DNA of 36,023 nucleotides from Aquabacterium sp. (lineage in GTDB: Bacteria; Pseudomonadota; Gammaproteobacteria; Burkholderiales; Burkholderiaceae_C). A program made the translations under genes and the position numbers. Of this stretch, positions 33,074-36,023 are shown piece after piece. The stretch spans positions 1-36,023 of the forward strand of contig NZ_JAUSAR010000019.1 of assembly GCF_030652515.1 (NCBI RefSeq), in the 5' to 3' direction. Positions within the stretch are counted from its first letter, which is position 1. Every line of letters starts with the position of its first letter. The notes under the pieces are model-generated. The model made no database searches and was not told where the DNA came from. It worked only from the letters and a program-made list of their open reading frames with translations.

Positions 33074-34192
33074 TCAAGCAGGGTAAAGGGCGCCTAATAT
33101 TCGGTGGCCCTTGGCGCCAGTCACCTGCGGCACATTGCCCGCCAGGTGGTGAACATGGCGTTGAGCCAGCCAGGCAAAGGCCGCGGCTTCAACCTGCATC
33201 ACGGGCAAGCCGTGGGCATCTGAAGGCTGCACCAGCACGCCAGGCAGATTGGCTTGCAGGCGTTGCATCAGCGCGCCATTGAGTGCGCCGCCACCACACA
33301 CCACCAACTGACTGGCCGTGGGCGCATGAGTTTTCATGGCCATGGCGGCGCTGCGGACGGTCAACTCGCAAAGTGTGGCTTGCGCATCCTGGGGCGTTTG
33401 CGTGGCCATGCCCGTGGCTTTCAGCCACTGCTGCAGCCAGCTTGGGTTGAAGAGGTCTCGCCCTGTGCTCTTGGGCGGTGGCATGCCGAAGAAGGGGGCT
33501 GACAAGGCCACTTCCAGCGCGGCCAAGTTCACCTGCCCTTGAGCACCCCAGGCGCCATCTTCGTCATAGGGGCGGCCAGTGTGCTGCTCGCACCAGGCAT
33601 CCATCAAGGCATTGCCCGGGCCGCAGTCAAAACCAAGTGGTGGCTCAGGTGCCCGCAAGATGCTGAGGTTGGCCATGCCGCCCACGTTCAGCACAACCAC
33701 GGTTTCTGTGGGGTGCTCAAACAAGGCTTGGTGAAAGGCCGGCACCAGCGGTGCGCCTTGTCCGCCTGCGGCCACATCTCGGCTGCGAAAATCCGCCACC
33801 ACGTCAATGCCTGTCAGCTCCGCCAGCAAGGCTGGTGCATTGAGCTGCAGGGTGTAACCCAGTTCTGGCCGATGGCGAACGGTCTGGCCGTGGGCGCCAA
33901 TGGCGCGGATTTGGGATGGTGCCACCCCTGCGCGATCGCAAACAGCTTTCACCACTTGCGCGCAATTTTTCACCAGGTCTTGCGCGGCCAATGCGGCTTG
34001 GTGCAGCTCGTTCGAGTCGGGCGTGTTGAGCGCCAGCAGCGTGTGCTTGAGGGCAGGGTCAAACGGTTGGTGCGCATGGGCCAGGGCGCGCCACGGGGGC
34101 GGTGAGCCCAGGGCCATCAGAACGCCGTCGATGCCATCCAGCGAGGTGCCCGACATCAAGCCAATGTAGAGCTCTCCGTGGGCCGGTTTCAT
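33074..34192 (-). CDS. anmK: Anhydro-N-acetylmuramic acid kinase
   Basis: A 372-residue AnmK. It phosphorylates and opens 1,6-anhydroMurNAc from recycled peptidoglycan, giving MurNAc-6-P. The ATP-binding motif is GLMSGTSLDGIDGVLM; NVGGMANLSIL and FDCGPGNALMDAW are further conserved blocks. The ATG at 34192 is chosen over a TTG one codon earlier. It lies six bases after the stop of the M23 peptidase gene, so both are probably in one operon. With the MurU-like gene at 21068 it suggests an active recycling pathway. Confidence 0.96.
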   Translation of the reverse strand: MKPAHGELYIGLMSGTSLDGIDGVLMALGSPPPWRALAHAHQPFDPALKHTLLALNTPDSNELHQAALAAQDLVKNCAQVVKAVCDRAGVAPSQIRAIGAHGQTVRHRPELGYTLQLNAPALLAELTGIDVVADFRSRDVAAGGQGAPLVPAFHQALFEHPTETVVVLNVGGMANLSILRAPEPPLGFDCGPGNALMDAWCEQHTGRPYDEDGAWGAQGQVNLAALEVALSAPFFGMPPPKSTGRDLFNPSWLQQWLKATGMATQTPQDAQATLCELTVRSAAMAMKTHAPTASQLVVCGGGALNGALMQRLQANLPGVLVQPSDAHGLPVMQVEAAAFAWLAQRHVHHLAGNVPQVTGAKGHRILGALYPA

Positions 34193-34198
34193 CAAGCT

Positions 34199-35629
34199 TT
34201 ATTCGAAGCGGGCTGTGGCGTGTGCGCCGGCCAGGCTTTGCTGCTGGGCCGCGTCGAGCCTTTGCGACATGCCCGCGACCATCTGCTTGAATTGCGCCAA
34301 GGCTTGGGGCGACAACTGGGTGCTTTCCGAGGCGCGCGCCATCGCGATTGGGTCCACCTGGCGGCCGTTGACCTTGAACTCAAAGTGCAGGTGAGGGCCG
34401 GTGGCCCAGCCGGTGGCGCCCACAGCACCGATCAACTGGCCTTGTTCCACGCTTTGCCCCACGCGCACATTGATTCGGCTGAGGTGGGCGTAAACCGTCT
34501 TGCGGTCGCCGGAATGTTGGAGCTCGATCACGTTGCCATAGCCATTTTGCCGCCCGGCAAAGCTCACCTTGCCGTCACCGACCGAGCGGACTGCTGTGCC
34601 ATTGGGCGCGCCATAGTCCACGCCCAAGTGCGCCTTCCAGCGCTGCAGGATGGGGTGGAAGCGCATGGAAAAGCCCGAGGTGACGCGGGAAAAGGCCAGC
34701 GGAGAGGCCAGGAAAGAGCGCGTCTTGCTCACGCCGGTGAGGTCGAAGTAGGCGCCTTTGCGGCCAGCCTCCTGGTGCCAGATCGCGTTGTGGACCTTGT
34801 CTTTGTTGATGAAGCGTGCGGCCAGGACACGGCCCGCCGAGCCGCCCCAGGTGATGGGCTCGCCATCGGCCGTGTGGGCTTCGTAGAGCACGCTGAAGGC
34901 GTCGCCCTTGCGCAGTTCGCGGCGGAAGTCGATGTCGCTGCCAAAGATTTCGGCGACCTGGTTGGTGATCGAATCTGGCACGTTGGCTTCATCGGCTGCT
35001 GCATAAAGCGAGGACGAAATGGTGCCGGTGGCCAGCTGCGTGCTTGCTTGCAGCAGCGCTTGCTCGGTGTGGGCGGACAGGGGGGCTTGGTCGTCCGCGC
35101 GGTTGACGGTCAAGCGCGTGAAGTGGGAATCCAGCTGTTCGGATTGCTGGGCAGGGCTGCGGGCCACCAACTCCATCAATCGGCCACGCAGGGTGATCAC
35201 CTTGATCATTTTGCCGGGGCGCCCCAGCAGCAAGGTTTGCCCGACAGGGTCGGTGCGCAGAAACTCGGCGGCCTGCGGGTCATTGACACCCAGGCGATGC
35301 AGCAAGGTGTCGATCGTGTCGCTGGCGCGTGAGACATCGCTGCGGTACAGCGACAGGGCCTGCTCATCCAGTTGCACGACTTGCCCAGCCAGATCCGGCA
35401 GAGGCAAGACTTCGCTGATTTGCGAAATGCTGGGAGGGGTGTTGAGCTGGGCGGCGGTCAGCGGGGCCACACCGAACGCTGTCATGGTGGAGCCGGCCAG
35501 CAGCGCCAAGACAGCCGCGGCAACGCGGCGAGGATGCCGGTGCATGGCATCCTGGGTGGCTTGCAGCCCCCCAAGGGTTGAACTGCGCAAAGACTTCAGC
35601 GTGGTGAACAGGTCGTTGTTAGAAGCCAA
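34199..35629 (-). CDS. M23-family peptidoglycan endopeptidase (membrane-anchored)
   Basis: 476 residues from a TTG at 35629. An N-terminal hydrophobic helix (about 36-56) anchors or secretes the protein. A helical/OapA-like central region precedes the LytM domain (about 315-430), with zinc ligands His334 and Asp338 (HLGVDYG) and His415 in HLHFEF, plus catalytic His382 and His413. All key residues are present, so it should be active, cutting peptide crosslinks. The nearest ATG (residue 29) would still include the helix, so the start is uncertain. anmK follows after six bases; tyrS is divergent. Confidence 0.92.
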   Translation of the reverse strand: MASNNDLFTTLKSLRSSTLGGLQATQDAMHRHPRRVAAAVLALLAGSTMTAFGVAPLTAAQLNTPPSISQISEVLPLPDLAGQVVQLDEQALSLYRSDVSRASDTIDTLLHRLGVNDPQAAEFLRTDPVGQTLLLGRPGKMIKVITLRGRLMELVARSPAQQSEQLDSHFTRLTVNRADDQAPLSAHTEQALLQASTQLATGTISSSLYAAADEANVPDSITNQVAEIFGSDIDFRRELRKGDAFSVLYEAHTADGEPITWGGSAGRVLAARFINKDKVHNAIWHQEAGRKGAYFDLTGVSKTRSFLASPLAFSRVTSGFSMRFHPILQRWKAHLGVDYGAPNGTAVRSVGDGKVSFAGRQNGYGNVIELQHSGDRKTVYAHLSRINVRVGQSVEQGQLIGAVGATGWATGPHLHFEFKVNGRQVDPIAMARASESTQLSPQALAQFKQMVAGMSQRLDAAQQQSLAGAHATARFE

Positions 35630-35648
35630 AACTCGAATTCCCGCTATG

Positions 35649-35665
35649 TAGGGGGCTGTCCCCTA
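35649..35665. other. Short hairpin in the tyrS / M23 intergenic region
   Basis: TAGGGG (35649-35654) pairs with CCCCTA (35660-35665), loop of five. It falls in the probable leader of the M23 gene (start 35629). A -10-like TATACT for that gene is at 35687-35682 on the minus strand. Role unknown. Confidence 0.35.
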
Positions 35666-35736
35666 AAATCCCTGAAAAGCAAGTATAGCTGTCACGCTCT
35701 TGTCACCTGCCGTAAGATTTTCACCCATCGGTAAAT

Positions 35737-36023
35737 ATGCTGCCCCCTGAAAAACCCCCTGAAGCATCGCCTTCTCATCCCGTGACCGACCGGGTCCGTG
35801 AGGCTTTGGCCATCACTCGCCGCGGTTGCGATGAACTCCTGCCCGAGGGCGAGTGGGTGAAAAAGCTGGCTCGCTCGGAGGACACCAAGGTTCCTCTGCG
35901 CATCAAGTTGGGCATGGACCCCACCGCGCCAGACATCCACTTGGGCCACACCGTGGTGCTCAACAAGTTGCGTCAACTCCAGGATATCGGCCACACGGTC
36001 GTTTTCTTGATAGGCGATTTCAC
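35737..36023 (+). CDS. tyrS: Tyrosyl-tRNA synthetase, N-terminal part (cut by window end)
   Basis: The first 95 codons of a class I tyrosyl-tRNA synthetase, running off the right edge. It contains the ATP-binding HIGH-type motif HLGH in [15 protein letters not shown] (near residues 63-77), preceded by a helix [13 protein letters not shown]. The form [14 protein letters not shown] is that of the TyrZ-type group common in Betaproteobacteria. The N-terminal 15 residues are Pro/Glu-rich and variable. Confidence 0.95.
   Translation, partial: MLPPEKPPEASPSHPVTDRVREALAITRRGCDELLPEGEWVKKLARSEDTKVPLRIKLGMDPTAPDIHLGHTVVLNKLRQLQDIGHTVVFLIGDF

Noticed and set aside
1..36023. CRISPR array, prophage or insertion sequence
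   Set aside because: No regularly spaced repeats, phage genes or transposase frames are visible. The repeats at 1-544 are palindromic and not regularly spaced.

Overview
This 36 kb window is a high-GC chromosomal segment from a betaproteobacterium, most likely order Burkholderiales (Comamonadaceae or a close relative). Three things point that way. The housekeeping block rplM-rpsI-argC-DUF6776-bactofilin-erpA-anmK-M23 peptidase-tyrS has an order typical of that group. PEP-CTERM proteins are present. The left edge carries TGTTTGAG...GAGTTCC palindromes of a kind seen between genes in Comamonadaceae. No prophage, transposase, integrase, CRISPR array or plasmid function is visible.

Layout from left to right. 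(1) 1-594 is gene-free and consists of two large nested inverted-repeat structures. (2) 595-9930 is mixed metabolism and signalling: a nitronate-monooxygenase-like flavoenzyme, a PAS hybrid histidine kinase, a MocR regulator divergent from an EamA exporter and a class I aminotransferase, bioF, a DUF4404 protein and miaB with a small exported protein upstream. (3) 10444-16678 is a compact five-gene plus-strand operon: SPFH/SHOCT protein, DUF4178 zinc-ribbon membrane protein, DUF350 membrane protein, membrane-embedded spermidine-synthase-like enzyme, and a Tat/lipoprotein-type FAD amine-oxidase-like protein. (4) 16704-20477 is a minus-strand tandem array of four paralogous PEP-CTERM proteins, each followed by its own intrinsic terminator. 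(5) 20688-21763 holds speD (AdoMet decarboxylase), translationally coupled to a MurU-like nucleotidyltransferase. (6) An elongator-type tRNA-Met, a 1211-residue multi-PAS hybrid kinase, and htpG behind a sigma-32-like promoter follow. (7) From 27675 come a DUF2726 protein, a GNAT acetyltransferase, the rplM-rpsI ribosomal operon, argC and an envelope/Fe-S block ending in truncated tyrS.

The most interesting system is the polyamine-membrane cluster. SpeD makes decarboxylated AdoMet, the membrane SpeE-like protein can use it as an aminopropyl donor, and the exported amine-oxidase-like flavoprotein could act on the product. The SPFH, DUF4178 and DUF350 partners suggest a membrane-stress or envelope-modification role. 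The PEP-CTERM array lies between speD and the rest of the cluster. The terminator of its last gene overlaps the 3' end of the flavoprotein gene, which suggests the array was inserted into or expanded inside an older contiguous polyamine locus.

Functions are inferred from recognisable motifs and family resemblance read by eye. No database search or folding program was run.
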